Source: Alteromonas gracilis
GTDB lineage: Bacteria > Pseudomonadota > Gammaproteobacteria > Enterobacterales > Alteromonadaceae
Direction of reading: 5' to 3'
Assembly: GCF_002993325.1 (NCBI RefSeq)
Contig: NZ_PVNO01000025.1
Location: 310,001-374,000, forward strand
Length of the DNA stretch: 64,000 bases
In this document: positions 10,111 through 19,413 of the stretch, piece after piece
How the letters are laid out: each line of letters begins with the position of its first letter
How positions within the stretch are numbered: the stretch's first letter is position 1
Translations under genes and position numbers: made by a program
The notes under the pieces: generated by a model
The model's input: the letters and a program-made list of their open reading frames with translations, nothing else
Told to the model about the DNA's origin: nothing
The model's database searches: none

Positions 10111-10521
10111 TTATTTGCCAAAAGCAAATTTTGTATCTGCATCGCGCAATAGGAAAAGGGCAAAGCACGCGCCCCACATGGGCCAGGCTGCAAAAAATAG
10201 CAAGTGATTAAAGGCGTCTAGATACTGGGGGAATGAAGAAAGGGTTGATCCACCGTGCAGAATAAAAATGAAGGCGTAGGTGTATTTTTTCGCAAGGCCC
10301 GCTAGAAAGGACAAAACCAATGCTAGCTGTAAAGCGCCCATGATATAAACAGCGACTTCAGGTACGCCGCCGATACCATAGAATTTTTCGAAAATGGCCA
10401 TGCCGTGTGCAGGATTAACAAATTTATCAAGGGTCCAAACGAACATAACAATAAAAATAGTTACGCGAAGAGAAAGTAACGACCACTGCAGTCGTTTTTG
10501 AATATCGGTGTTGTTTTGCAT
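10111..10521 (-). CDS. DoxX-like small membrane protein
   Basis: A 136-residue four-helix membrane protein (helices near residues 15-35, 55-75, 80-100 and 110-128) with the pattern of the DoxX/DoxD-like or DUF417-type families; the precise family is unsure. I chose the ATG at 10521 because GGAG lies six bases upstream; the frame opens nine codons earlier. A GAACG-AC-CGTTC dyad typical of TetR operators lies about 36 bases upstream and may control it. It is divergent from the TonB receptor gene. Confidence 0.65.
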   Translation of the reverse strand: MQNNTDIQKRLQWSLLSLRVTIFIVMFVWTLDKFVNPAHGMAIFEKFYGIGGVPEVAVYIMGALQLALVLSFLAGLAKKYTYAFIFILHGGSTLSSFPQYLDAFNHLLFFAAWPMWGACFALFLLRDADTKFAFGK

Positions 10522-10556
10522 ACATGCTCCAAAAATATAATAGTGCAAGCATACTA

Positions 10557-10568
10557 GAACGACCGTTC
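10557..10568. promoter_or_regulatory. TetR-like operator dyad GAACGACCGTTC
   Basis: The sequence GAACG-AC-CGTTC is an inverted repeat of the kind bound by TetR-family repressors. It sits in the promoter region of the DoxX-like gene, 36 bases upstream of its start. No TetR gene is visible in the window, so the regulator would be encoded elsewhere. Confidence 0.4.
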
Positions 10569-10581
10569 AAAATAAAAATTT

Positions 10582-10623
10582 CAATTAATTTTCTGTTTTT
10601 AAATATTTTTTGAAAATTAATTG
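10582..10623. promoter_or_regulatory. 12-bp perfect inverted repeat upstream of the TonB receptor
   Basis: CAATTAATTTTC (10582-10593) is repeated in inverted order as GAAAATTAATTG (10612-10623) around an AT-rich 18-base centre. It lies 64 bases before the receptor start. It may be an operator or an untranslated-leader hairpin. It does not resemble a canonical Fur box. Confidence 0.35.
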
Positions 10624-10687
10624 TTCTGAAATTTTTTGATACGCGTATCGGTCTTGTCGAATAAGAATTAAAAATACGGAATTGTTA

Positions 10688-13027
10688 ATGAAAAAAGTAA
10701 TCGGCCTTGCGCTTAGCACACTCGCACTTGCCATCAGTCAATCGCTCTATGCTCAAGGCGTATCAGATATTGAAGTTGTTGAAGTCACCGGCAACCAGCA
10801 AAATGTAAACACGCTCAACCCCGGCGACAACACACTGAAAGGCATTTTTGGTAGCGGTTTAAGTGCAGCAGAGACCCCGCGTGCGGTAACTTCACTCTCG
10901 GCAGAGGCCATCGAAGCACTCAACATTAATGATTTACACGACATAGTAAAAGCAGCGCCCAACGCGTACGCCTCAAGCGGGTTCGGTACACCAAGCTTAC
11001 CGAGTATACGGGGCCAACTCGGCGAGCTTTTCCAAGATGGCGTGCGACGTCAAGCTGGCAATAATGGCTTTGGCCTGCCGTTGTCGTTTAATAGCGTTGA
11101 GCAAATTGATGTAGTGAAAGGGCCATCGCCAGTGTTATTTGGCAGTACGCAACGAAACGGGGGCTTTGTAAACCTTCAAACTAAGGTTGCGCCTACCACA
11201 GAAAGCAATGGTAAAGTTACCCTTCGCGCGGGTCGCTGGGATCAGTATTCAGCGCAAGTCGATTACGGTACGGCAATAGAAGAAGGTAAAAGTGGTGTTC
11301 GCTTTAGTGCAGAGTACTTAGATCACGGCAGTTTTTATGACTTTGCCAAGCGGGAAAGCACGAATTTGTTTGTGGCCTATCGCTATACGCCGAGCAATGC
11401 ACTAACGTGGGATATCAGCGCTGAATATTACGACACAGATTATCCAGATAACGCAGGTATAAACCGCCCAACACAAGACCTTATCGATAACGGCGTTTAT
11501 ATTACCGGTCAAGGCACTCAGCCAAATGGTAGTTCCGTACCTGGTGCTGGTGCTATTATTTCTCCTACCGGTGAAGTGGTTATTCCTCGTAACCGTGTAT
11601 TTACCAATCCTGATGACATCAACGGTGCTGAAACCACCGTTATTCGAAGTAATGTGGAATACAAAGTCGCCGATAATATCGCGCTTCGCAACATTACCTA
11701 TTATCAATATCTTGAGCGTGAAGAAATTGCGCAAAACAGTTTCGTAGAAATCATTGATGGCGCTGACACGTTTGAAAACCGTACTGAGCTTGATTATACG
11801 TGGAGCGATAGTCAAACCACGACGGTAGGGCTTGCGCTTCGTTACAATGACGTATTGGGCTACAGCCAATTTACAACAGAGGCTGACAATCCAATTGATT
11901 TGACCGGACCTATCTCTAATCGCGTTATTCCGCTTACAGACAATCAAAAAGCCCGCTTAGTTGAGCTGCGTCCTGGCGTGTATGTTTCACCGGGTGCGCA
12001 ATACGATCTAGATGGTGATGGAAGCGGCGACTTTAACTTGTCAGACACCACCGACTCCACCTCATGGCAAACAGGCTTAGCGTTTCAGCAGCGTTCTGCG
12101 TGGACTGATAAATTTTCTACCATTGCTGGCGTGCGTGTCGATTACTACGACGTTGACGCTCGTGACCCATTAGCGCCTGTTGGTGTTGAAGCGGCTTCAG
12201 ATTCGTACAGTGATACATTAACCAGCTATCAGTTAAGTGCAGTCTATAAGCTGACAGGAGATGTGAATATATACGCCGCGTTTTCAGAAAACGACGCGAC
12301 ATCTAACAGTATGGCGGGGGGCACCGTGTTAGGCGGTAACAACGAGATTAACCCGCTTAACTTTGCCACTGAAAATACGTTATACGAAGTGGGCGTAAAA
12401 TATGCGCCAAACAGCAGCTGGTACGCAGAGGCCGCTGTGTTTGACCAGACCCGAAGCTTACGCAACCGCGATGGCAGTAACAGCGGTGTGAAAACACAAG
12501 GTTTCGAACTACAAATGTTCTATCAAGCTGATAACGTTTGGGTAAATGCGGCTTATAGTTATTTAGACGCGCGTTTTGATGATTCAGCTGCGTTCCAAGG
12601 TACAGCGCAGGTTATCGATGCCTTCGACAACAGTCGCCCAGACATTATTGAAGGTACGGGAGTAGGGTCGCCATCGTTTGCTGCCTTCCCTGCATCTGAC
12701 AGTCGTGTTCAGGGAATTCCGCCACAAATCGCTTCAATTAACGCTGGCTGGCAAATTACTGACGACTTCCAAGTTGGCGCAAGCGCGCTTTACACAAAGT
12801 CATTCCCGTTGGACTTCTTACAAACGGTGCATATTCGCGACCAATACACGGTTGATGTTAATGCAGACTATCAAGTAACGGATAACCTTCGCCTGCGTTT
12901 AGATGTCATCAATGTCACCGATGAAGAAAATTGGCAACCGCTGTTTGAGGGTGGATATTTCGGCGCAACACTGGTGATGCCAAACGTACCTCGTCACGCC
13001 CAAGTTACCATGCAGTATGCGTTTTAA
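10688..13027 (+). CDS. TonB-dependent outer-membrane receptor
   Basis: A 779-residue receptor: signal peptide (MKKVIGLALSTLALAISQSLYAQ), TonB box-like SDIEVVEVTG right after it, plug domain (IEALNINDLHDIVKAAPNAY, SIRGQ, QIDVVKGPSPVLFGS) and a beta-barrel ending in an aromatic residue (TMQYAF). The plug motifs are those of siderophore-type receptors, but the ligand is unknown. Sixteen bases separate it from the VTT-flavoprotein gene, and the following cluster encodes an ABC importer, so it may feed that importer (inference). A long inverted repeat lies in its leader. Confidence 0.88.
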   Translation: MKKVIGLALSTLALAISQSLYAQGVSDIEVVEVTGNQQNVNTLNPGDNTLKGIFGSGLSAAETPRAVTSLSAEAIEALNINDLHDIVKAAPNAYASSGFGTPSLPSIRGQLGELFQDGVRRQAGNNGFGLPLSFNSVEQIDVVKGPSPVLFGSTQRNGGFVNLQTKVAPTTESNGKVTLRAGRWDQYSAQVDYGTAIEEGKSGVRFSAEYLDHGSFYDFAKRESTNLFVAYRYTPSNALTWDISAEYYDTDYPDNAGINRPTQDLIDNGVYITGQGTQPNGSSVPGAGAIISPTGEVVIPRNRVFTNPDDINGAETTVIRSNVEYKVADNIALRNITYYQYLEREEIAQNSFVEIIDGADTFENRTELDYTWSDSQTTTVGLALRYNDVLGYSQFTTEADNPIDLTGPISNRVIPLTDNQKARLVELRPGVYVSPGAQYDLDGDGSGDFNLSDTTDSTSWQTGLAFQQRSAWTDKFSTIAGVRVDYYDVDARDPLAPVGVEAASDSYSDTLTSYQLSAVYKLTGDVNIYAAFSENDATSNSMAGGTVLGGNNEINPLNFATENTLYEVGVKYAPNSSWYAEAAVFDQTRSLRNRDGSNSGVKTQGFELQMFYQADNVWVNAAYSYLDARFDDSAAFQGTAQVIDAFDNSRPDIIEGTGVGSPSFAAFPASDSRVQGIPPQIASINAGWQITDDFQVGASALYTKSFPLDFLQTVHIRDQYTVDVNADYQVTDNLRLRLDVINVTDEENWQPLFEGGYFGATLVMPNVPRHAQVTMQYAF

Positions 13028-13042
13028 GCGCTAAGGATTTTT

Positions 13043-15196
13043 ATGTTTAAAAAAATAGCGCTTTTAGGGGTAATTGTTGCCGCCATATTCAGCTTTTTTT
13101 ACTTTGATTTAAATAGCTATTTAACCCTTCAAGGCATGAAGGACTCTCTGGATACGTTCCAAACGCAAATAGCACAAAACCCAGTGTTGAGCATTGGTGT
13201 GTTCTTTGCCATTTATGTTGCAGTAACCGCACTGTCATTGCCGGGGGCGGCTATTTTAACCTTGGCAGCAGGGGCCTTGTTTGGCCTGGTACAGGGCTTA
13301 GTGATTGTATCGTTTGCTTCGAGCATAGGCGCAACGCTGGCGTTTTTAGTATCGCGTTTTATTTTGCGCGACACCGTACGCAACAAGTTTAAAGAAAAGC
13401 TTAGAAAGATTGATGAGGGCGTAGAGAAACAAGGTGCGTTTTATTTGTTTACATTGCGCCTAGTGCCAGTATTCCCGTTTTTCCTGATTAACCTGTTAAT
13501 GGGGCTAACGTCACTTAAAACATGGACATTCTATTGGGTGAGCCAAGTAGGCATGCTCGCCGGTACTGCTGTGTATGTAAACGCAGGTACCCAGCTTGCA
13601 CAAATAGACAGTTTGTCTGGCATTGTCTCACCAGGGCTTATCTTTTCATTTGTCCTTTTAGGCATATTCCCTTGGATTGCTAAAGCTATCGTGGCGGTAG
13701 TTAATCGTCGTCGCGTTTACAAAGGCTACAATAAACCGAAGAAGTTTGATCGCAACCTAGTGGTGATTGGTGCGGGTGCGGGTGGTTTGGTTACCAGCTA
13801 CATTGCTGCGGCGGTGAAAGCAAAAGTCACGCTGATAGAAGCTGGGGAAATGGGAGGCGACTGCCTCAACTATGGCTGCGTACCCAGTAAAGCCATAATA
13901 AAAACGGCTAAAGTGGCCAACCAAATGCGCCATGCTGATAGTTACGGTTTAGAGCCAGTAGCCCCTGCCATGTCGTTTAAAAAAGTGATGGCACGTGTAC
14001 ACGACGTGATCGCGGCAATTGCGCCTAACGACAGCGTGGAGCGCTACACTAACTTGGGTGTAGATGTCGTAAAAGGCTATGCGAAGATCATCGACCCATG
14101 GACAGTAGAAATCAAAAAGAACGATGGCGGCACGCAAACGCTAACCACAAAGAATATTGTTGTGGCTACAGGCGCAGCGCCCTTTGTTCCTGACTTACCG
14201 GGTATTAAGGAAAGCGGCTATGTCACTTCTGATACCTTATGGACCAATTTTGCTGAGCTTGAAGACGCGCCAAGACGCTTAGTTGTACTAGGCGGAGGGC
14301 CTATTGGTTGTGAACTAGCCCAGGCCTTTTCACGCCTTGGCAGCGAAGTGATACAAGTTGAACGGGCTCCGCGCTTAATGGGTCGCGAAGATGCAGACGT
14401 GGCGGAATACGCAGAATCTGTACTGCGTGAGAACGGCGTCAACGTATTAACCTCACATGATGCTCTTCGCTTTGAGCAACAAAATGGCGAAAAAGTGCTA
14501 GTGGTTGCAAAAGAAGGTGTTGAATCTACCATTGCCTACGACGAAGTCATTGTGGCTGTGGGTCGAAAAGCACGCCTTAATGGGTTTGGTCTTGAAGACC
14601 TGGGAATTCAGTTCGATAGAACCATAGAGACCGATGAATACTTGCAAACCCTTATGCCAAATATTTTTGCCGCTGGTGATGTCGTAGGGCCTTATCAATT
14701 TACCCACGTTGCCGCACATCAAGCCTGGTATGCGGCGGTTAATGCGCTTTTTGGCACGTTTAAGAAGTTTAAAGTGGATTATCGCGTTATTCCTTGGACG
14801 ACGTTTATCGACCCGGAAGTGGCGAGAGTAGGCTTAAGTGAGCGAGATGCTGCTGAACAAGAGATTGATGTAGAAGTCACTCGTTACGAATTTGCTGAAC
14901 TTGACCGCGCGGTTGCTGAAAGTGCACGTAAGGGGTTCATTAAGGTGCTTACGCCGCCAGGTAAAGACAAAATACTGGGCGTGACTGTGGTCTCTGAACA
15001 TGCAGGTGATTTGATTGCCGAATTTGTTATCGCCATGAAGCATGATCTAGGGCTTAACAAAATTCTTGGCACTATTCACGCCTACCCAACTTGGGCTGAA
15101 GGCGCAAAATATGCAGCAGGCAATTGGAAGCGCGCCAATGCGCCTGAAAAACTACTTAGCTATGTAGAGAAATTCCACACGTGGCGAAGAGGGTAG
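13043..15196 (+). CDS. Fusion of a VTT (TVP38/TMEM64) membrane domain with an FAD pyridine-nucleotide disulfide oxidoreductase
   Basis: Residues 1-230 form a VTT/DedA-like membrane domain (GAAILTLAAGALFGLVQGL, then FTLRLVPVFPFFLINLLMG), as in E. coli YdjX/YdjZ. Residues 235-717 form a flavoprotein: the FAD-binding VVIGAGAGG, the redox pair C274-LNYG-C279 followed by VPSK, a second Rossmann motif (VVLGGGPIGCE) and the C-terminal dimer domain HAYPTWAEGAKYA, as in dihydrolipoamide dehydrogenase or mercuric reductase. An electron-transfer role at the membrane is inferred; substrate unknown. No mercury-binding C-terminal Cys pair is present. It sits between the TonB receptor and the DUF547 gene. 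Confidence 0.9.
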   Translation: MFKKIALLGVIVAAIFSFFYFDLNSYLTLQGMKDSLDTFQTQIAQNPVLSIGVFFAIYVAVTALSLPGAAILTLAAGALFGLVQGLVIVSFASSIGATLAFLVSRFILRDTVRNKFKEKLRKIDEGVEKQGAFYLFTLRLVPVFPFFLINLLMGLTSLKTWTFYWVSQVGMLAGTAVYVNAGTQLAQIDSLSGIVSPGLIFSFVLLGIFPWIAKAIVAVVNRRRVYKGYNKPKKFDRNLVVIGAGAGGLVTSYIAAAVKAKVTLIEAGEMGGDCLNYGCVPSKAIIKTAKVANQMRHADSYGLEPVAPAMSFKKVMARVHDVIAAIAPNDSVERYTNLGVDVVKGYAKIIDPWTVEIKKNDGGTQTLTTKNIVVATGAAPFVPDLPGIKESGYVTSDTLWTNFAELEDAPRRLVVLGGGPIGCELAQAFSRLGSEVIQVERAPRLMGREDADVAEYAESVLRENGVNVLTSHDALRFEQQNGEKVLVVAKEGVESTIAYDEVIVAVGRKARLNGFGLEDLGIQFDRTIETDEYLQTLMPNIFAAGDVVGPYQFTHVAAHQAWYAAVNALFGTFKKFKVDYRVIPWTTFIDPEVARVGLSERDAAEQEIDVEVTRYEFAELDRAVAESARKGFIKVLTPPGKDKILGVTVVSEHAGDLIAEFVIAMKHDLGLNKILGTIHAYPTWAEGAKYAAGNWKRANAPEKLLSYVEKFHTWRRG

Positions 15197-15201
15197 TAGA
15201 G

Positions 15202-16137
15202 GTGACTAAAAGACTAGCGATGACAAACGCACTTGCGGTTTCACAACTAGGGGCTATTAAAAAATTAGGCCGATTAGCCGCAAGCAGCGTTATGCTGCTT
15301 GCTGCAAGCGCGAGCTTTTCGGTTACGTCAGGTGAAGCTGTACTTGAAGAAAATAACACTCTACACGAACCGTTTAGTGCGTTATTAAGCGAGCATGTGA
15401 AAACCATAGACAGTGGCGCCAGCACACAAGTGGATTACAAGGGGTTTAAACAAAATAGCAACCGTTTAACCGAGTATTTAAATGCCTTGGCTAAGGTAGA
15501 AAAAAGTACCTTTGAACGCTGGGACAGGGCCGACCAACTGGCGTTTCTCATTAATGCATACAACGCTTACACCATTGATCTTATTCTCACCGAATACCCA
15601 GAGATAGACTCTATTCGCGATTTAGGCGGTTTTTTCTCATCGCCTTGGAAAAAGGAAATTGCGCCGCTATTGGGTAAAACCCTTACGTTAGACGAAATCG
15701 AGCACGAACTTATCCGCGGTCAACGTAAAAACACGAAAGGATACAACGAGCCACGCATTCATTTTGCCGTTAACTGCGCCAGCATTGGTTGCCCCGCGCT
15801 GCGTGAAGAAGCTTATGTTGGCGAAAAGCTGGACAGTCAACTTGATGCACAAACCAAACGCTTCTTAGCCGATACATCTCGCAACAGAATGGACGGCAAT
15901 ACCTTGAAGCTGTCTAAAATATTCGATTGGTACGGCGAAGATTTTGAAAATAATGCAGGGCGTGAAAGCGAAAGTTGGCAAGGTGCTAATAACGTAAACA
16001 CAGAAACTTTGAGCCAATTTCTGTTGTTATATAAAGATGCACTTAATCTATCGGAGCCTCAGGTCTCAACCCTTGAGCAGGAAAACGCAGAAATTGAATT
16101 CTTAGATTACGACTGGGCGCTCAATGGCACCCAATAG
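15202..16137 (+). CDS. DUF547-domain exported protein
   Basis: A DUF547 protein of about 311 residues, recognised by the block HFAVNCASIGCPALREEAY together with WDRADQLAFLINAYNAYTIDL and FDWYGEDF. Function is unknown; the Cys pair and Glu/His residues are conserved in the family. A hydrophobic segment (RLAASSVMLLAASASFSV) suggests export. The start is uncertain: GTG 15181, GTG 15202 and ATG 15220 are all in frame; the gene begins within or just after the flavoprotein's stop at 15194-15196. DUF547 genes often neighbour VTT/flavoprotein genes, consistent with this operon. Confidence 0.8.
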   Translation: MTKRLAMTNALAVSQLGAIKKLGRLAASSVMLLAASASFSVTSGEAVLEENNTLHEPFSALLSEHVKTIDSGASTQVDYKGFKQNSNRLTEYLNALAKVEKSTFERWDRADQLAFLINAYNAYTIDLILTEYPEIDSIRDLGGFFSSPWKKEIAPLLGKTLTLDEIEHELIRGQRKNTKGYNEPRIHFAVNCASIGCPALREEAYVGEKLDSQLDAQTKRFLADTSRNRMDGNTLKLSKIFDWYGEDFENNAGRESESWQGANNVNTETLSQFLLLYKDALNLSEPQVSTLEQENAEIEFLDYDWALNGTQ

Positions 16138-16309
16138 CGCTTTGGTCAACATTAAACGTTTCGGTGAAAAGGGCTTTAGCCTGTATCCATCCCTTTATAT
16201 TGGGCTGCACTATTCAAGAGAATTAGCGCAACACGGTAAGTTTAGGTTGTATCGGTTTTTCCAGAAGGTTTTTTGTCACTGCGGTCTTAACGCGCTTCCT
16301 CACTTTCAA

Positions 16310-17557
16310 ATGCTGCTAAAGGTGTTGTTAATTACCACCATGTCGTTTAGCGCGTTTTCTATTGCTAAGAGCGATGTTGACTATGAATCACCTCAACGTA
16401 TTGCGGATCAAAACATTGAATTAAATTCATCCTCTAACAAGCCTCAAGTGCGTTTTCATGCATGGGGTGGAAGTGCTCAAGTAAATGGTTATTTGCAGTG
16501 GGTTGCCGGGCAAGTTAATCAGCGTTTTAATATTGAAATGCAGCACGTAAAGTTAGCTGATACCAGCGACGCTGTGTCCCGTGTGTTGGCAGAAAAAGCG
16601 GCTGGTAATCACGATAACGGCAGTGTGGATTTGATATGGATAAATGGCGAAAACTTTGCCGCAATGAAAAAACACGGCTTGCTTGCCCGAAGTTGGGTGG
16701 AAGAATTGGATAATTTTGCGCTAACCACCCCTGAAAAGAACCCCGCTATGGTAACCGATTTTGGTGAAGCCACCCTTGGCATGGAAGCGCCTTGGGGTAA
16801 AGCGTCAATGGTGTTTTACTATCGCAGTGCGCACATGAAGGCGTTAAACGTAACGCCTCCGCAAACCATTGGCGAATTACTCCGGTTTGCACAAAAGGCG
16901 CCAGGGCGATTCACTTACCCTGTGCCAAACGATTATTTAGGCATTAGCTTTATAAAATATGCAGCCATTGCACTTAACGGCGACAAGCAGTCTCTGTTCT
17001 ATCAGCCCGTTACTGAACAATCACTGCAGGCTGTATTACCTGCGCTTTGGACTTATTTAGACGAACTACATCCAAGTATGTGGCAACAAGGGGAGTATAT
17101 GCTTCGTCAAGCCTCGCAGCTGCAGCGTTTGATTGGCACTGGAGAGCTTACCCTAGCGTTTTCATTTACTGCCGCTGAAATTCCATCGGCCGTTAACCGT
17201 TTTGATTTGCCTGACGATGTACGCACTTACGCCATGCAAGATGGCAGCCTTGCCAACGTACATTTTGTGGGGTTGACCTATAACTCGAACAACAAATCAG
17301 CGGCAAAAACGGTGGTGAATTTTTTGCTTTCGCCAGAGGCACAAGCCGAAAAACAAAAGTTGGCGGTGTGGGGCGACGATACGGTGCTGGATATGACAGC
17401 CCTTTCAAAAGCACAAACTATGCTTTTTAAAAGTGATACCGTGCACGCATCTGCCCTCGATAAATCACAGTCAGCGGTGCTGCTAGCAGAACCCCACGCT
17501 AGCTGGACCGACGCGCTACGTGAAGCCTGGTTTCAACGCTATGGGGCACGCTACTAA
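16310..17557 (+). CDS. ynjB: YnjB-like ABC transporter substrate-binding protein
   Basis: From Met at 16310 there is a signal peptide (MLLKVLLITTMSFSAFSIA) followed by a type-II solute-binding protein of the YnjB family: VRFHAWGGSAQVNGYLQWV, VDLIWINGENFAAMK and LGMEAPWGKASMVFYY. The frame runs back to an ATG at 16124 overlapping the DUF547 stop, so translation may start there, but the extra 62 residues do not look like an export signal. It binds an unidentified solute in the periplasm for the permease encoded next; its stop overlaps that ATG (TAATG). The order B-C-D-F matches E. coli ynjBCD..F. Confidence 0.85.
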   Translation: MLLKVLLITTMSFSAFSIAKSDVDYESPQRIADQNIELNSSSNKPQVRFHAWGGSAQVNGYLQWVAGQVNQRFNIEMQHVKLADTSDAVSRVLAEKAAGNHDNGSVDLIWINGENFAAMKKHGLLARSWVEELDNFALTTPEKNPAMVTDFGEATLGMEAPWGKASMVFYYRSAHMKALNVTPPQTIGELLRFAQKAPGRFTYPVPNDYLGISFIKYAAIALNGDKQSLFYQPVTEQSLQAVLPALWTYLDELHPSMWQQGEYMLRQASQLQRLIGTGELTLAFSFTAAEIPSAVNRFDLPDDVRTYAMQDGSLANVHFVGLTYNSNNKSAAKTVVNFLLSPEAQAEKQKLAVWGDDTVLDMTALSKAQTMLFKSDTVHASALDKSQSAVLLAEPHASWTDALREAWFQRYGARY

Positions 17558-19407
17558 TGTTTGCTAACGTTACACTTGTTTCGCGCTGGTGTTTACTGTT
17601 AGTACTTTGCGTGCCTGTATTGGCAGGGCTGGTAGGGGTGTTATTTCCTGCGTTGGGTTATTTTCCGGCTATCGGCGCTAATGCTTTCTCCGCCGACGTA
17701 TTTGCTACGTTATTCGCACTCCCTGATGTTTGGCAAATGATGGCGTTATCGCTTTTTACAGGCTTAGGCTCAACACTCTTAGCCGTGCTAGCCGCGTTCT
17801 GCATTCTAGCTGCGTTTTATCAATCTTCTCTGCTTGGAAAAATTCAAGGTGTGCTAAGCCCGTTTCTCGTATTTCCCCATGCAGCCGCCGCCATTGCTTT
17901 ACTATTTGTTCTCAGTCCATCTGGTATATTTGCGGCACTCGGTACGCGCTTGAGTGGGTATTTAAGCTATGTCTTCACTAGTCTTTTTGTCAACGAGACA
18001 CCGCTGATTAATGAAACAGCACTGCCTGCGTCTACTGGAGGAGCGTTACTCTATGACGATATTGGGCTCGGTGTGCTTCTCGCACTAAGCTTGAAAGAGC
18101 TGCCGTTTATCATGTTGATGACGCTGAGCGTTATGTCGCAGCCGCTTGTGAAAAAGAAACTGACAGGCTATGTAAACGTGGGCACGGCGTTGGGTTACTC
18201 GCCTATAGCGAGCTTTTTCAAATTGGTGCTGCCAACGATTTTTTCTCAAATTAAATTGCCTATATTGGCGGTATTAGTCTTCGCTACCTCTAATGTTGAA
18301 ATTCCGCTCATTTTTGGGCCGAACAGCCCAAGCACCTTGGCTGTTGCTATTATGCATTGGTTCAATCATATTGATTTGTCTATGCGACTGCTGGCAAGTA
18401 GTGCTGCGGTAGTGCAAGTGGCGGTATCAGCGGTGGCGGTGCTGTTATTTTTGGGCATTGAGCGCATGGTTAATTACATGGGTAAGCGCAGCCTTTCAAA
18501 AGGTAATCGCTATTTTGCCGATAAAGCCTTCCGACCATGTGGCGTTGCCGTCATAGCGCTTTACATTATCTTAATCTGCGCGGTGATTTATACGGTTGTT
18601 GCGTACTCCGTGGCAAAGCAGTGGAACTTTCCTTTATTAGTGCCGGGGGGCGCGACATTACTGCATTGGAATACTGCAACAAGCGCACTGGCAACACCGC
18701 TTATTAACACCTTGCTTCTTGGTCTGCTGGTTAGCACAACCGCGTTGGTGCTGGTGATATTTACCCTTGAAAGCGAGCAGTTAAAGCCAGCGCATGCTTA
18801 TGCTTCGAATATATTTTCTCTATCTCTTTTCTTACCCTTATTAGTCCCCGGCGTTGCGTTTTTATATGGCTTGGTGTGGCTCCAGCAGCTTGTTTTTCAA
18901 AATGCCGTATGGTTTCACACCTTTATAGCGCACATGGTTTATGTGGTGCCTTACGTGTTTTTATCGATGGCAGTGGCGTATAGGAAGTTCGACAATCGAT
19001 ACGCCATGGTGGCGCAGAGCTTGGGCAAAACGCCGTGGCAGGTTTTTTACCATGTTAAGCTGCCATCACTATTTAACGCTATTTTAGTGGCGTGGGCATT
19101 AGGTTTAGCGATTAGTTTTAGCCAGTACTTACCTACTTTACTGGCGTCAGGCGGTACGCTCCCTACCATCACTACAGAAGCGGTGGCCTCGGTAGCGGGT
19201 AGCAGCACGCGCCTCACAGCGGTATATGTGATCATTCAAGCAATATTGCCGCTTATTGGCTTTATCATTGCCTGGTACATACCTGTATTTACTATGAGAA
19301 AGCGAGGCAGACAATTTCCCATGACAGATAAGCTAACTAGCGTTTCAGCAGATGCATTGCAGAAAAAGCCCAAGGCTAATATAAAGACGAGAACAAAAAG
19401 GGTTTAA
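17557..19407 (+). CDS. ynjC: YnjC-like ABC permease with two fused membrane modules
   Basis: A 616-residue inner-membrane protein with about twelve hydrophobic helices in two halves, each with an EAA-type cytoplasmic loop (GTALGYSPIASFFKLVLPTI near residue 210 and AQSLGKTPWQVFYHVKLPSL near residue 490). Such two-in-one permeases occur in the ThiP/FbpB group. With YnjB and YnjD it forms a complete importer. The ATG overlaps the stop of ynjB and the next gene follows within 7 bases, so translation is coupled. The substrate is not known. Confidence 0.87.
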   Translation: MFANVTLVSRWCLLLVLCVPVLAGLVGVLFPALGYFPAIGANAFSADVFATLFALPDVWQMMALSLFTGLGSTLLAVLAAFCILAAFYQSSLLGKIQGVLSPFLVFPHAAAAIALLFVLSPSGIFAALGTRLSGYLSYVFTSLFVNETPLINETALPASTGGALLYDDIGLGVLLALSLKELPFIMLMTLSVMSQPLVKKKLTGYVNVGTALGYSPIASFFKLVLPTIFSQIKLPILAVLVFATSNVEIPLIFGPNSPSTLAVAIMHWFNHIDLSMRLLASSAAVVQVAVSAVAVLLFLGIERMVNYMGKRSLSKGNRYFADKAFRPCGVAVIALYIILICAVIYTVVAYSVAKQWNFPLLVPGGATLLHWNTATSALATPLINTLLLGLLVSTTALVLVIFTLESEQLKPAHAYASNIFSLSLFLPLLVPGVAFLYGLVWLQQLVFQNAVWFHTFIAHMVYVVPYVFLSMAVAYRKFDNRYAMVAQSLGKTPWQVFYHVKLPSLFNAILVAWALGLAISFSQYLPTLLASGGTLPTITTEAVASVAGSSTRLTAVYVIIQAILPLIGFIIAWYIPVFTMRKRGRQFPMTDKLTSVSADALQKKPKANIKTRTKRV

Positions 19408-19413
19408 TTTACA

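Noticed and set aside
11402-11947. 181-residue frame on the minus strand inside the TonB receptor gene
   Set aside because: It lies wholly antisense to a clear receptor with intact plug and barrel, shows no family motif and has no ribosome site; it is a shadow frame.
16124-16309. Extended N-terminus of the YnjB-like protein as genuine coding
   Set aside because: The frame is open but the extra 62 residues lack an export signal, which appears only from 16310; kept as an alternative start, not as a separate feature.
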